From Oscillospiraceae bacterium (GTDB lineage: Bacteria; Bacillota_A; Clostridia; Oscillospirales; Ruminococcaceae), in contig JAFPQL010000124.1 of assembly GCA_017414145.1 (NCBI GenBank), positions 1-15,991 of the forward strand: a stretch of 15,991 nucleotides of DNA, read 5' to 3'. Numbering within the stretch: the first letter of the stretch is position 1; the number at the start of each line of letters is the position of its first letter. The translations under genes were made by a program, and so were the position numbers. Below, in pieces: positions 1 to 6,880 of this stretch. Under the pieces are notes generated by a model. That model made no database searches and had not been told where the DNA came from. It saw only the letters and a program-made list of their open reading frames with translations.

Positions 1-293
1 AGCCGGATATGCTCCGGAAGATGGGCGACCAGATCCGTGACCGCGAGCCCGATGTCATCGCGCTGCTGGCCGGCATCAACGGCGAAGCGGGCAACCTCTT
101 CTGCCTGTGCTCGGCATCTGCCGTGGAAAAGGGCGCACACGCCGGAAAGATCATTCAGCGTATTGCCGCAATCACCGGCGGCAAGGGCGGCGGCAGACCG
201 GACAGCGCAATGGGCGGCATCGGCAAGACTTATATGGTCGATGAAGCAATCGGCACGCTGCCGAATATCGTCGCCGATATGCTGGGACAGTAA
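1..293 (+). CDS. alaS: Alanyl-tRNA synthetase, C-terminal end (partial)
   Basis: This is the last ~96 residues of an alanyl-tRNA synthetase; the frame is open from the window edge to the TAA at 291-293. The visible part matches the DHHA1 domain at the extreme C-terminus of AlaS. It shows the glycine-rich stretch GGKGGGRPDSAMGG (about 177-218), followed by a short acidic/hydrophobic tail ending ADMLGQ. In AlaS this domain follows the editing domain and helps bind the tRNA elbow. The catalytic and editing domains lie upstream of the window. A stand-alone DHHA1 protein cannot be strictly excluded, but the spacing and ending are typical of full AlaS. The GNAT gene begins 40 nt downstream and no terminator is visible between them. 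Confidence 0.88.
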   Translation, partial: PDMLRKMGDQIRDREPDVIALLAGINGEAGNLFCLCSASAVEKGAHAGKIIQRIAAITGGKGGGRPDSAMGGIGKTYMVDEAIGTLPNIVADMLGQ

Positions 294-333
294 CAGCACT
301 ATTTATAGAATATAGAAACGGAGGCGGCAGGAG

Positions 334-783
334 ATGCGCGTCAAAATCCGTGCCGCCCATCCGCAGGATGCCAAGGCGGTATCAAAAATGATCCGGGAGG
401 AGCTGGGCGTTCCGGTCTCCGCCTCGGATACGGCGCAGCAGCTCGCAAAGCTCTGCGTCAGCCCGCGGCACCGTGTGTTCGCGGCGGTTGTGGACGAACT
501 TGTGGTCGGCTTTCTGCACGCCTGCGACTACGATTCCGTCGTGCTGCACGAGCCGATGAAGCTCGTGACGGCAATGGCGGTTTCGCGCTCATACCGCAGA
601 GTCGGCATCGGAACAGCGCTGCTCCGGCGTGCGGAACGCTGGGCGGCAGAGACCGGCGCGGCGGGTGTCCGGCTGGAGGCAGGCGTGATGCAGGGAGAAG
701 CACAGGCGTTTCTGACGGCCTGCGGCTATTCCGCCGAGCAGAAGGAATACCGGATGCAGCGGCTGCTGGACGAGAAAAAGTGA
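334..783 (+). CDS. GNAT-family N-acetyltransferase
   Basis: This 149-residue protein is the usual size for a single-domain GNAT acyltransferase, which moves an acetyl group from acetyl-CoA to an amine. Motif A is clear: the strand KLVTAMAVS is followed by RRVGIGTALLRRAE, with R88, R89, G91 and G93 forming the acetyl-CoA pyrophosphate-binding loop (R/Q-x-x-G-x-G/A). A second strand (GVRLEAGV) and a CGY segment near the C-terminus (residues ~130-133) fit motif B. The start is ATG 334, with GGAGG at 320-324 and a further GGAG just before it. The substrate cannot be told from sequence. It sits 40 nt after alaS, and alaS-GNAT transcription may be continuous. No membrane segment is seen. Confidence 0.85.
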   Translation: MRVKIRAAHPQDAKAVSKMIREELGVPVSASDTAQQLAKLCVSPRHRVFAAVVDELVVGFLHACDYDSVVLHEPMKLVTAMAVSRSYRRVGIGTALLRRAERWAAETGAAGVRLEAGVMQGEAQAFLTACGYSAEQKEYRMQRLLDEKK

Positions 784-864
784 AGAACAGTCTGCCGGCA
801 GAAATTCGTATGAGAATGTAGCCTGTGCCGGCTGATTGCTGTCAGTATTAAAGGAGGAACTCTG

Positions 865-1212
865 ATGGATTGTCTGTTTTGCAAAATCATTGCCGGAACG
901 ATTCCGAGCACAAAGGTCTATGAGGACGAGTTTGTCTATGCGTTCAAGGACATCAATCCGATCGCACCGGTTCACATCCTCTTCATCCCGAAGACGCATA
1001 TTTCCGGCGCGTCTGCCGTGACCGCGGAGAATGCCGAGGTTGTCGGCAGAATCTTCACCGCGATTGCGAAGGTCGCGGCGGAGCTGAAGCTGGAAACCGG
1101 CTTCCGCGTCGTGACGAACTGCGGCGAGGACGCAGGACAGACGGTACCGCATCTGCACTTCCACCTGCTGGCGGGCAAGCCGATGGGCTGGTCTGCGGAA
1201 AGCGGTGTGTGA
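865..1212 (+). CDS. HIT-family (histidine triad) nucleotide-binding protein
   Basis: This 115-residue protein is the standard length for a HINT-branch HIT protein, which hydrolyses nucleoside phosphoramidates or other adenylated nucleotides. The N-terminus CLFCKIIAGTIPS is a typical HIT opening, and FKDINPIAPVHILFIPK follows as the nucleotide-binding strand. The signature HLHFHLLAG gives histidines at 96, 98 and 100; the middle one is the family nucleophile. The sequence ends with GKPMGW, as usual in bacterial HINT proteins. ATG 865 has a strong AAAGGAGG 7-8 nt upstream. The stop overlaps the GTG start of comEC by 8 nt, so the two are likely translationally coupled. The 81-nt gap before it (784-864) shows no convincing promoter or terminator. 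Confidence 0.93.
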   Translation: MDCLFCKIIAGTIPSTKVYEDEFVYAFKDINPIAPVHILFIPKTHISGASAVTAENAEVVGRIFTAIAKVAAELKLETGFRVVTNCGEDAGQTVPHLHFHLLAGKPMGWSAESGV

Positions 1213-3307
1213 GAAGCACACGGCCGAAAACCCGTTCCGTGCAGCCGTCAGCAGCCTCCGTACCCACGGCGTAGAATGCTTCACGCTGGCGTGGACTGTG
1301 GGGCTGCTGTCGGCTTTTCTGGGCAAAGGGGCATATTCCGCGGCGGCGTCCGTGCTGCTGCTGGTTGCGGCAGTCGTTCCGGTGCTGATTTTCCGGGAGG
1401 AGCGTCCCCGCGCAGTGCTCTGTACGCTTTCCGCCGGACTGGCGCTTGGCATCTGCGTCTGGCAGCAGTATGATCTGCGCGTCCGGCAGCCGATGCTGGC
1501 ACTGGACGGACAGACCGTCACGCTGACCGGCACGGTCACGGAGACAGAACCGGCGGCAGACGGCGGGTTCCGCTGTATGCTGCGCACACGGCTGAACGGT
1601 CACCGGGCGGAGGTTGAATGGTTCACCGGCGACATTCCGCCCTATGCGGCAGGCGATACCGTGACGCTTCGCGCAGAGCTGACCCGGATCACGGCGGATT
1701 ACCGCAGCCGCACGGCGTCCTATGAGGCGGCATCCGGCAGATATCTGCGGATCTACCGTGCGGAGCTGCTGGACGAGAAGGCATATACGGGATTTTCGCT
1801 GCGGCGTCTGACGGCATGGTACCGGGACAGACTGACGGAGCGCATCCGCATGGCGCTGCCGGAGGAGGAAGCCGGTCTGCTCTGCGCCATGCTGTTCGGA
1901 GACAAGACCGCGCTTGCCGAACCGGAAAAGCTGGCGCTGTACCGTTCCGGCATCGGACATATCACGGCGGTATCCGGACTGCATCTGGTGTTTTTCTGTA
2001 CGGCAGTGGCATGGCTGCTGCGTCTCCTGCAATGTTCGCCGCGGGGCGTGCTGGCGGGCTGTCTGGCCGCGATCGTCCTGTTCTCAATGATTGCCGACAG
2101 CGCCGTTTCGGTTTACCGCGCCGGCGTGATGCTCGCAATCAGTCTGGCGGCACCGGTCTTTCACCGGCAGGCGGACACCCTGCGTTCCCTCTGCATCGCC
2201 GTGCTGCTCTGTACGGCATTTACGCCGTATGTCATCGGCTCGGCGGCCTTCTGGCTGTCGGTTTCCGGCGTGTTCGGCATCGGCATTGCGGCGCCGTACA
2301 TGACGCAGAATCTTCAGCCGGGATTCGGAAAAACGCTGGCACAGCTCTGCTGCGTCGCGGCGGCGGTCTTTCCCGCGTCGCTGCTGCTGACCGGAGAGTC
2401 CTCTCTGCTGGCGCCGGTCTGCAATCTGCTGATTCTGCCCTTCAGCATTGCCGCGCTGTATCTGGGACTGATCTTTGCCTGTACGGGCGGACTGGCGGCA
2501 TTCCTGCTGCCCGTCGCGGGGCTGCTCTGCCGCATGACCGCGGTGCTTGCGGAAACGGCTTCGGCGCTCCCGTTTTCTCATGTCTTTTTTCAGTCCCGCG
2601 CCGTATCCGTTGTGACCGTACTGTTTGTGCCGGTTCTGCTGCTGCTCTTTGCGGCAAAGTGCAGACCCGTGCAGATTACGGCGGCATTTCTGACGGCCGG
2701 CGTCCTGCTGACCGGACTGTCCGCGTGGGCTGCGCGGCGAGCGGAGCGTCAGCTTCGGGTGGCCGTGCTGGGACAGAAGCAGGAGGCGGTGCTGGCAGTT
2801 TCCTCCCGCGGACAGACGGTGATTGCCGATTTGTCCGGCGCGGTGAAAAATCCGCAGTATGTGCAGCGTTATCTGCGGGAACAGGGTATCACGCACTGCA
2901 CGCTGCTGCTCTCCGGCAGCCGGAATCTGGCGGCGTATCAGCGGGCATTTCCCGCCGGGACGGTATCCGCGCTCTATCTTGCGGATGACAGCCCGCTCCG
3001 CGAGGGACAGACGGTCTGCGGCGTCGTGCCGCAGTGCAGCACGGGAATTTACACGGCAGCGGTCGGCGATGCCCTGCTGACAACAGAGGGCGGCGCCGCC
3101 GAAATTACCTGTTACGGACAGAAAATCGCGGTTCTCCCCGCGAAGGACACCGCCCCGCAGACGGCGCTCGCGGTGATCCGCTGGGGCAGAGCCGGCGCGG
3201 TGCCGGAGGACAGCGCCGTCATCCGTCTGCTGACCGGTGAAACCGGAAACAACTGTCTGCTGACCGTTCCGCCGGACGGGCGCGCCGCCGTGCAGGCGCT
3301 CTCATAG
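1205..3307 (+). CDS. comEC: ComEC/Rec2-type DNA-uptake channel protein with degenerate C-terminal domain
   Basis: This 700-residue polytopic membrane protein is slightly shorter than Bacillus ComEC (~776). The order is: a short hydrophobic N-terminus (about 30-65); a soluble DUF4131-like region (about 95-200); then the Competence membrane domain (about 225-510), with the family motif HITAVSGLH (H252-H260) followed by many hydrophobic helices. ComEC forms the inner-membrane channel for single-stranded DNA during transformation. The last ~185 residues align in position with the metallo-beta-lactamase-like domain, but the expected VGQGD and THxHxDH motifs are replaced (LGQKQE at 522-527, LLLSGSR at 567-573), so metal binding looks lost. 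The start is GTG 1205 inside the HIT stop; its SD is weak (GGAAAG), but no better in-frame start lies upstream of the first helix. comEC close to holA is a conserved Firmicutes arrangement. Confidence 0.9.
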   Translation: MCEKHTAENPFRAAVSSLRTHGVECFTLAWTVGLLSAFLGKGAYSAAASVLLLVAAVVPVLIFREERPRAVLCTLSAGLALGICVWQQYDLRVRQPMLALDGQTVTLTGTVTETEPAADGGFRCMLRTRLNGHRAEVEWFTGDIPPYAAGDTVTLRAELTRITADYRSRTASYEAASGRYLRIYRAELLDEKAYTGFSLRRLTAWYRDRLTERIRMALPEEEAGLLCAMLFGDKTALAEPEKLALYRSGIGHITAVSGLHLVFFCTAVAWLLRLLQCSPRGVLAGCLAAIVLFSMIADSAVSVYRAGVMLAISLAAPVFHRQADTLRSLCIAVLLCTAFTPYVIGSAAFWLSVSGVFGIGIAAPYMTQNLQPGFGKTLAQLCCVAAAVFPASLLLTGESSLLAPVCNLLILPFSIAALYLGLIFACTGGLAAFLLPVAGLLCRMTAVLAETASALPFSHVFFQSRAVSVVTVLFVPVLLLLFAAKCRPVQITAAFLTAGVLLTGLSAWAARRAERQLRVAVLGQKQEAVLAVSSRGQTVIADLSGAVKNPQYVQRYLREQGITHCTLLLSGSRNLAAYQRAFPAGTVSALYLADDSPLREGQTVCGVVPQCSTGIYTAAVGDALLTTEGGAAEITCYGQKIAVLPAKDTAPQTALAVIRWGRAGAVPEDSAVIRLLTGETGNNCLLTVPPDGRAAVQALS

Positions 3308-3366
3308 CGTTCATCGTGCTGCCGCAGAAAAAGCCCCCCCATTGACAGAAAGGAACTGAAAAGAAA

Positions 3367-4245
3367 GTGAAAAGAAAACTGTTTTGTGAGATCTCCCCGC
3401 TGACCTATGCCATTTCGGAGAAGAAATGTATTGCGGTCCGTACCGTGAAGAATCTGCTGACGGAGCATCATTTTGCGAGCACGAAATCGGAGGAGCCGCT
3501 GCCGTTCTGCATTTATAAGCACAATTCCCTGATTCGCCGCAGACTCGGCAATGTCAATATGCAGCTGCAGGAGAACAAGGCAGTCAATCTCGGAATTGCA
3601 GCACCGAAAATCGACAAGGTGCTGATCCGTCCGGGCGAGACCTTCTCGTTCTGGCATCTCGTCGGAAAAACCAGCGCGAAAAAGGGCTATAAGGAAGGCC
3701 TGACCATCTCCTCTGACAAAACGCAGCCGGGTCTCGGCGGCGGAATGTGCCAGATGACCAACCTGATTCACTGGATGATTCTGCACTCTGATCTGGACAT
3801 CGTCGAGCATCATCATCACGACCGCTTCGACCTGTTCCCGGATTTCAAGCGCACGATTCCGTTCGGGACAGGCACCTCGATCATGTATAACTATCTGGAC
3901 TACCGGTTCAAGAACAACACGAAGCTGACCTATCAGCTCATCATCTATACGACGGACGAATATCTCTGCGGCGAGCTGCGTGCAAATCACCGTCAGAAGT
4001 GTAAATATCACATTGTTGCGGAGAATGAGTTTTTTTCCAGAGAGCACGGCGAGGTGTTCCGCAACGGCGAGGTCTACCGCATCAAAATCGACTGCAGAAC
4101 CGGCGAGCAGCTTGAGAAAACGCTGATCCGGCGCAACCACGCAAAGCCCTGCTATGACACCAGCGGGCTGGAGATCATCGACATGGATGCGGCGGACGGC
4201 AGCGCAGCACCGGCCGGACAGACCGGCAGCACCGAAGCAGAGTAA
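3367..4245 (+). CDS. VanW-family protein
   Basis: This 292-residue protein is close in length to VanW of VanB-type glycopeptide-resistance clusters (~275). The central region fits VanW: a beta-rich stretch with IRPGETFSFWHLVG, the glycine-cysteine motif GLGGGMCQMTNLI (C128), then the run IVEHHHHDRFDLFP and TIPFGTGTSIMYNYLDYRF. The biochemical role of VanW is not established; family members are thought to act on or near the cell envelope, but no signal peptide or membrane helix is seen here. The start is GTG 3367 with AAAGGAA about 13 nt upstream; no ATG fits better. It lies 59 nt after comEC and 41 nt before holA, inside a DNA-handling gene train, and no vanR/S/H/X or ligase genes are in the window. 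It is unlikely to signal glycopeptide resistance by itself. Confidence 0.9.
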   Translation: MKRKLFCEISPLTYAISEKKCIAVRTVKNLLTEHHFASTKSEEPLPFCIYKHNSLIRRRLGNVNMQLQENKAVNLGIAAPKIDKVLIRPGETFSFWHLVGKTSAKKGYKEGLTISSDKTQPGLGGGMCQMTNLIHWMILHSDLDIVEHHHHDRFDLFPDFKRTIPFGTGTSIMYNYLDYRFKNNTKLTYQLIIYTTDEYLCGELRANHRQKCKYHIVAENEFFSREHGEVFRNGEVYRIKIDCRTGEQLEKTLIRRNHAKPCYDTSGLEIIDMDAADGSAAPAGQTGSTEAE

Positions 4246-4286
4246 CGGCACGCGGGCGTTTGCACCGCGGACAGGGAGGGATGAAC

Positions 4287-5369
4287 ATGGCAAAGCTGGC
4301 AGCAGCGGATCTGCTGCGGGAAATCGGCTCTGAACGGCCGCCGCAGTGCTGCTTTGTCTGCGGAGAGGACACGCTGGCGGTCAGTCAGCTGGAAAAGCGC
4401 ATTCTGAAGAAGCTGACCGACGGCGATCAGATGTCCTTCACGGCGTTTGACGGGCAGGCGCCGGATATCGACCGGCTGGCGGATGCCTGTTCCTTCTGCT
4501 CCATGTTCCAGCCGTACAATGTCATCGTCATCCGCGACCTCAATCCGGACACGGTTCCCGCCGCGGACATCGAGACGATGCTCGGCATCTGGAAGGAGCT
4601 GCCCGACCGCGTCATCGTGCTGGTCGTCATGCGGACGCTGCCCGCTTACGAGATCCGGCGCGGGGAGCCGTCCTTTCTGCCGAAATTCAAGAAGATCGCC
4701 GCCTTTTTTGAGAAGCAGGGCGTCCTGTGCATCTGCGAGAAGAAGAATGCGGCCGCGCTCGGCAGACAGATCATCGAGCGCGCCAAACGCCACGGCTGCG
4801 ACATCAGCCGCCAGAACGCCGAGCTGCTTGCAAACCGCTGTCTCTGCGATTCCACGCTGATTCACACGGAAATGGACAAGCTGCTGGCCTGTGCGGACGG
4901 CGGCGAGATCACACGGGAAATGCTTGACGCGCTGACCGCCGCGCTGCCGGACGCCGATGTCTTCCGGCTGGCTCGCGCCGTCACCGGCGGAAACGGCGGA
5001 CTCTCGCTCCGGCTGCTGCGCGATCTGACCGCAAAATCAGCGGATACCGGCACGATTCTCGGCCTGCTCACAGTGCTGAGCAGCACCTTCACGGACCTGT
5101 ACCGCGCCAAGCTCGGACAGGGCGCCGCAAAGCAGACCGAAACGGTCGCGGCGGACTTTTCCTACCCGAAAAACCGCGAATTTGCCGTCCGGAACGCGAT
5201 GCGCGACTGCCGCGATATGTCGCTGCCGCAGCTGAGGACCTGCGTGCGCATCCTGCGCGAGACGGACAAGAGCTGCAAATCCTCCCGCACGCCGCCGCGA
5301 CTGCTGCTGGAGCAGGCGATCGTCCGGATGCTTCATGTCCGGCATGACGGGACGGAGGTCTTGCAGTGA
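4287..5369 (+). CDS. holA: DNA polymerase III delta subunit
   Basis: This 360-residue protein matches the size (~340-350) and layout of HolA/YqeN, the clamp-loader wrench that opens the sliding clamp. The N-terminal domain starts with CCFVCGEDTLAVSQLEKRI where AAA+ ATPases have a P-loop, and the loop is degenerate as expected for delta, which does not hydrolyse ATP. The middle part contains NAELLANRCLCDSTLIHTEMDKLL, and the C-terminal helical collar includes LRLLRDL and ends with LLLEQAIVRML. Two ATGs compete: 4281 directly abuts the GGAGGG at 4275-4280, whereas 4287 has 6-nt spacing, so I chose 4287 (MAKLAA). The gene lies downstream of comEC, as in many Firmicutes, and overlaps the next gene by 4 nt (GTGA). 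Confidence 0.88.
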   Translation: MAKLAAADLLREIGSERPPQCCFVCGEDTLAVSQLEKRILKKLTDGDQMSFTAFDGQAPDIDRLADACSFCSMFQPYNVIVIRDLNPDTVPAADIETMLGIWKELPDRVIVLVVMRTLPAYEIRRGEPSFLPKFKKIAAFFEKQGVLCICEKKNAAALGRQIIERAKRHGCDISRQNAELLANRCLCDSTLIHTEMDKLLACADGGEITREMLDALTAALPDADVFRLARAVTGGNGGLSLRLLRDLTAKSADTGTILGLLTVLSSTFTDLYRAKLGQGAAKQTETVAADFSYPKNREFAVRNAMRDCRDMSLPQLRTCVRILRETDKSCKSSRTPPRLLLEQAIVRMLHVRHDGTEVLQ

Positions 5370-5977
5370 CGGAAAAACGCCGCATCCGTCCGGCCATCGT
5401 GGTCGAGGGGAAATATGACAAAATCCGGCTGGATGCCGTGGTGGATGCCGTGATTCTCGTGACAGACGGCTTTCAGATCTACCGCCGCCCCGATCAGCTC
5501 GCGCTGCTGCGCCATTATGCCGAAACGACCGGCCTGATGATTCTGACCGATGCCGATGCGGCGGGCTTTCAGATCCGCGGCTACTTAAAGGGCGCGATTT
5601 CCAAGGGCACGGTCCGTCATGTCTACATTCCCGGCATTCACGGGAAGGAGCGCCGGAAGTCCGCCCCCTCGGCAGAAGGGCTGCTCGGCGTGGAGGGCAT
5701 GGACAATGACACGCTGCTCGAAGCACTCGAACGCGCCGGCGCTTTTTCGGATGCCCCGCCCGAACAGAAAAACGACATCACGCCCGCCGTGCTGTATGCG
5801 CACGGTCTGACCGGTGCGCCGGACTGCTGCGAACGCCGCAGGGCGCTGCTTTCTGCCATGCGTCTGCCGCCGCATCTCTCGGTCAGGGGACTGTGCGAGG
5901 TGCTGAATACGGTGACCTCCGCGGAAGCCCTCGGCGAATATCTCGCGGCGCTGACCGACGGGCGGACGGAGGACTGA
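5366..5977 (+). CDS. rnmV: Ribonuclease M5-type Toprim protein
   Basis: RNase M5 trims the 5S rRNA precursor to its mature ends in low-GC Gram-positives. This 203-residue protein (usual ~185) opens with a Toprim domain: AIVVEGKYDKIRLD carries the conserved glutamate E14, and LMILTDADAAGFQIRG carries the D-x-D pair D62/D64. The following segment with KSAPSAEGLLGVEGMDNDTLLEALE (partly shown) matches the RNase M5 region linking Toprim to the C-terminal RNA-binding part. The start is the GTG of a GTGA overlap with holA; GGAGG at 5354-5358 gives 7-nt spacing. The usual partner rsmA/ksgA is not nearby; instead it is coupled to holA. Another small Toprim nuclease is the main alternative, but the E-G-K-x-D and LGVE signatures favour M5. 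Confidence 0.85.
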   Translation: MTEKRRIRPAIVVEGKYDKIRLDAVVDAVILVTDGFQIYRRPDQLALLRHYAETTGLMILTDADAAGFQIRGYLKGAISKGTVRHVYIPGIHGKERRKSAPSAEGLLGVEGMDNDTLLEALERAGAFSDAPPEQKNDITPAVLYAHGLTGAPDCCERRRALLSAMRLPPHLSVRGLCEVLNTVTSAEALGEYLAALTDGRTED

Positions 5978-5983
5978 TGCAAT

Positions 5984-6856
5984 ATGAATAACGCGCAGAT
6001 ACGGCAGTTTTTTGAAGGCCGCGAACAGATTCCCTGTCCGGAGACGGAGCGGCTCACTGCCGGCGGATTCCGGCAGAAAAGCGGCGGGTATATCCGGTAT
6101 GCGAGACAGTGCGGCATTGAAAACCCGTCTCAGTACTGGCATCTGATGACCTCGTGGAGCGCCCGTTCGGCGCCCGATGCCCCCTTTGACCGGCGGATTC
6201 AGTGCGGCGAGCTGATCTTCTGGATGGCGGAGGTCTCCGGTGCGGTTTCGCGGGCGGTGCTGCGGGGACTGGCAGACCGGATTCTCAGCGGTGCCGCCGG
6301 CCGCCGACGCAGTGCAAACCGTCTGATTCAGGCGGTCTGCTTTGACAGCATTGTCTGTTCGGTCACGGCGCCCTGTCTGATGACACCGTTCGGACGGATG
6401 CTGCTGCTGGCAGACGGCAGGGCGGTTCCCTGTTCTGCCCGTGCGCTCCCGCCGGATGCGCGCCGGTTTCCCGATGCAGCCGGCAGATTCCGCATTGAGG
6501 CGGTGCTGCGGCCGGACGGCGCGGCACATACGCTCTCGCTTATCCTGCCCGATCTTCCGGCAGATGCCGGTGTCTGCCGTGAATCCGGCGAGGGCATGGA
6601 GGCGGTCAGCTTCTGCGGCGCGGACGGTGTCCGGCTGACGGCGGCGCTTGCCGGAACAGTCAGCCGCGTCGGCGGACAGTACGATTATGACTGTCAGTAC
6701 GAACAAAACGGCATCACCTGCCGCATTCTGCCGGAGACGAAAACGGCAGTGTTCCCCTTCGGGGCGGCGTGGACGGAAGGCGTATCAAGCTCTGCTGCCG
6801 GACAGCCGTCCGATGTGCAGACATGGCTTGCCGCCGACCCGACTGCCGCAGACTGA
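5984..6856 (+). CDS. Protein of unknown family, paired with the MBOAT-like gene
   Basis: I do not recognise this 290-residue protein. It shows no signal peptide and no convincing membrane helix, so it is probably cytoplasmic. The N-terminal half (1-115) is tryptophan/aromatic rich (QYWHLMTSW, LIFWMAEVSG) and looks alpha-helical; the middle has an arginine-rich stretch (GAAGRRRSANR); the C-terminal half reads as alternating beta strands (MLLLADGRAVPC, FRIEAVLRP, HTLSLILPDL, ITCRILPETKTAVFPFG). About ten cysteines are scattered without a CxxC zinc site. ATG 5984 is preceded by ACGGAGGA (5966-5973). The gap to rnmV is 6 nt and to the MBOAT gene 24 nt, so it is very likely cotranscribed with both. 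Strong third-position GC bias over the full length supports real coding. A partner role for the downstream membrane protein is inference only. Confidence 0.75.
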   Translation: MNNAQIRQFFEGREQIPCPETERLTAGGFRQKSGGYIRYARQCGIENPSQYWHLMTSWSARSAPDAPFDRRIQCGELIFWMAEVSGAVSRAVLRGLADRILSGAAGRRRSANRLIQAVCFDSIVCSVTAPCLMTPFGRMLLLADGRAVPCSARALPPDARRFPDAAGRFRIEAVLRPDGAAHTLSLILPDLPADAGVCRESGEGMEAVSFCGADGVRLTAALAGTVSRVGGQYDYDCQYEQNGITCRILPETKTAVFPFGAAWTEGVSSSAAGQPSDVQTWLAADPTAAD

Positions 6857-6880
6857 ATTTCAGACGAAAGGAGCTGCCGC

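Noticed and set aside
791..802. 12-bp perfect palindrome TCTGCCGGCAGA between the GNAT and HIT genes
   Set aside because: It has no loop for a hairpin and no T tract, and such GC palindromes are expected at this base composition; no promoter was found near it.
1816..2988. 390-codon plus-strand frame inside comEC
   Set aside because: It overlaps the ComEC frame entirely, its translation is rich in R/G/A as expected of an out-of-frame reading, and no SD supports it.
3334..3340. Run of seven C between comEC and the VanW gene
   Set aside because: It is non-coding, so slippage would not alter a protein, and no G-rich partner forms a hairpin with it.
3342..3347. TTGACA hexamer upstream of the VanW gene
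   Set aside because: No -10-like hexamer stands 16-18 bp downstream (the place reads AAGTGA), so it is probably chance within the operon.
3112..4293. 393-codon minus-strand open frame opposite the VanW gene
   Set aside because: The plus strand encodes a clear VanW protein and the end of ComEC; the antisense translation shows no family signature and spans two genes.
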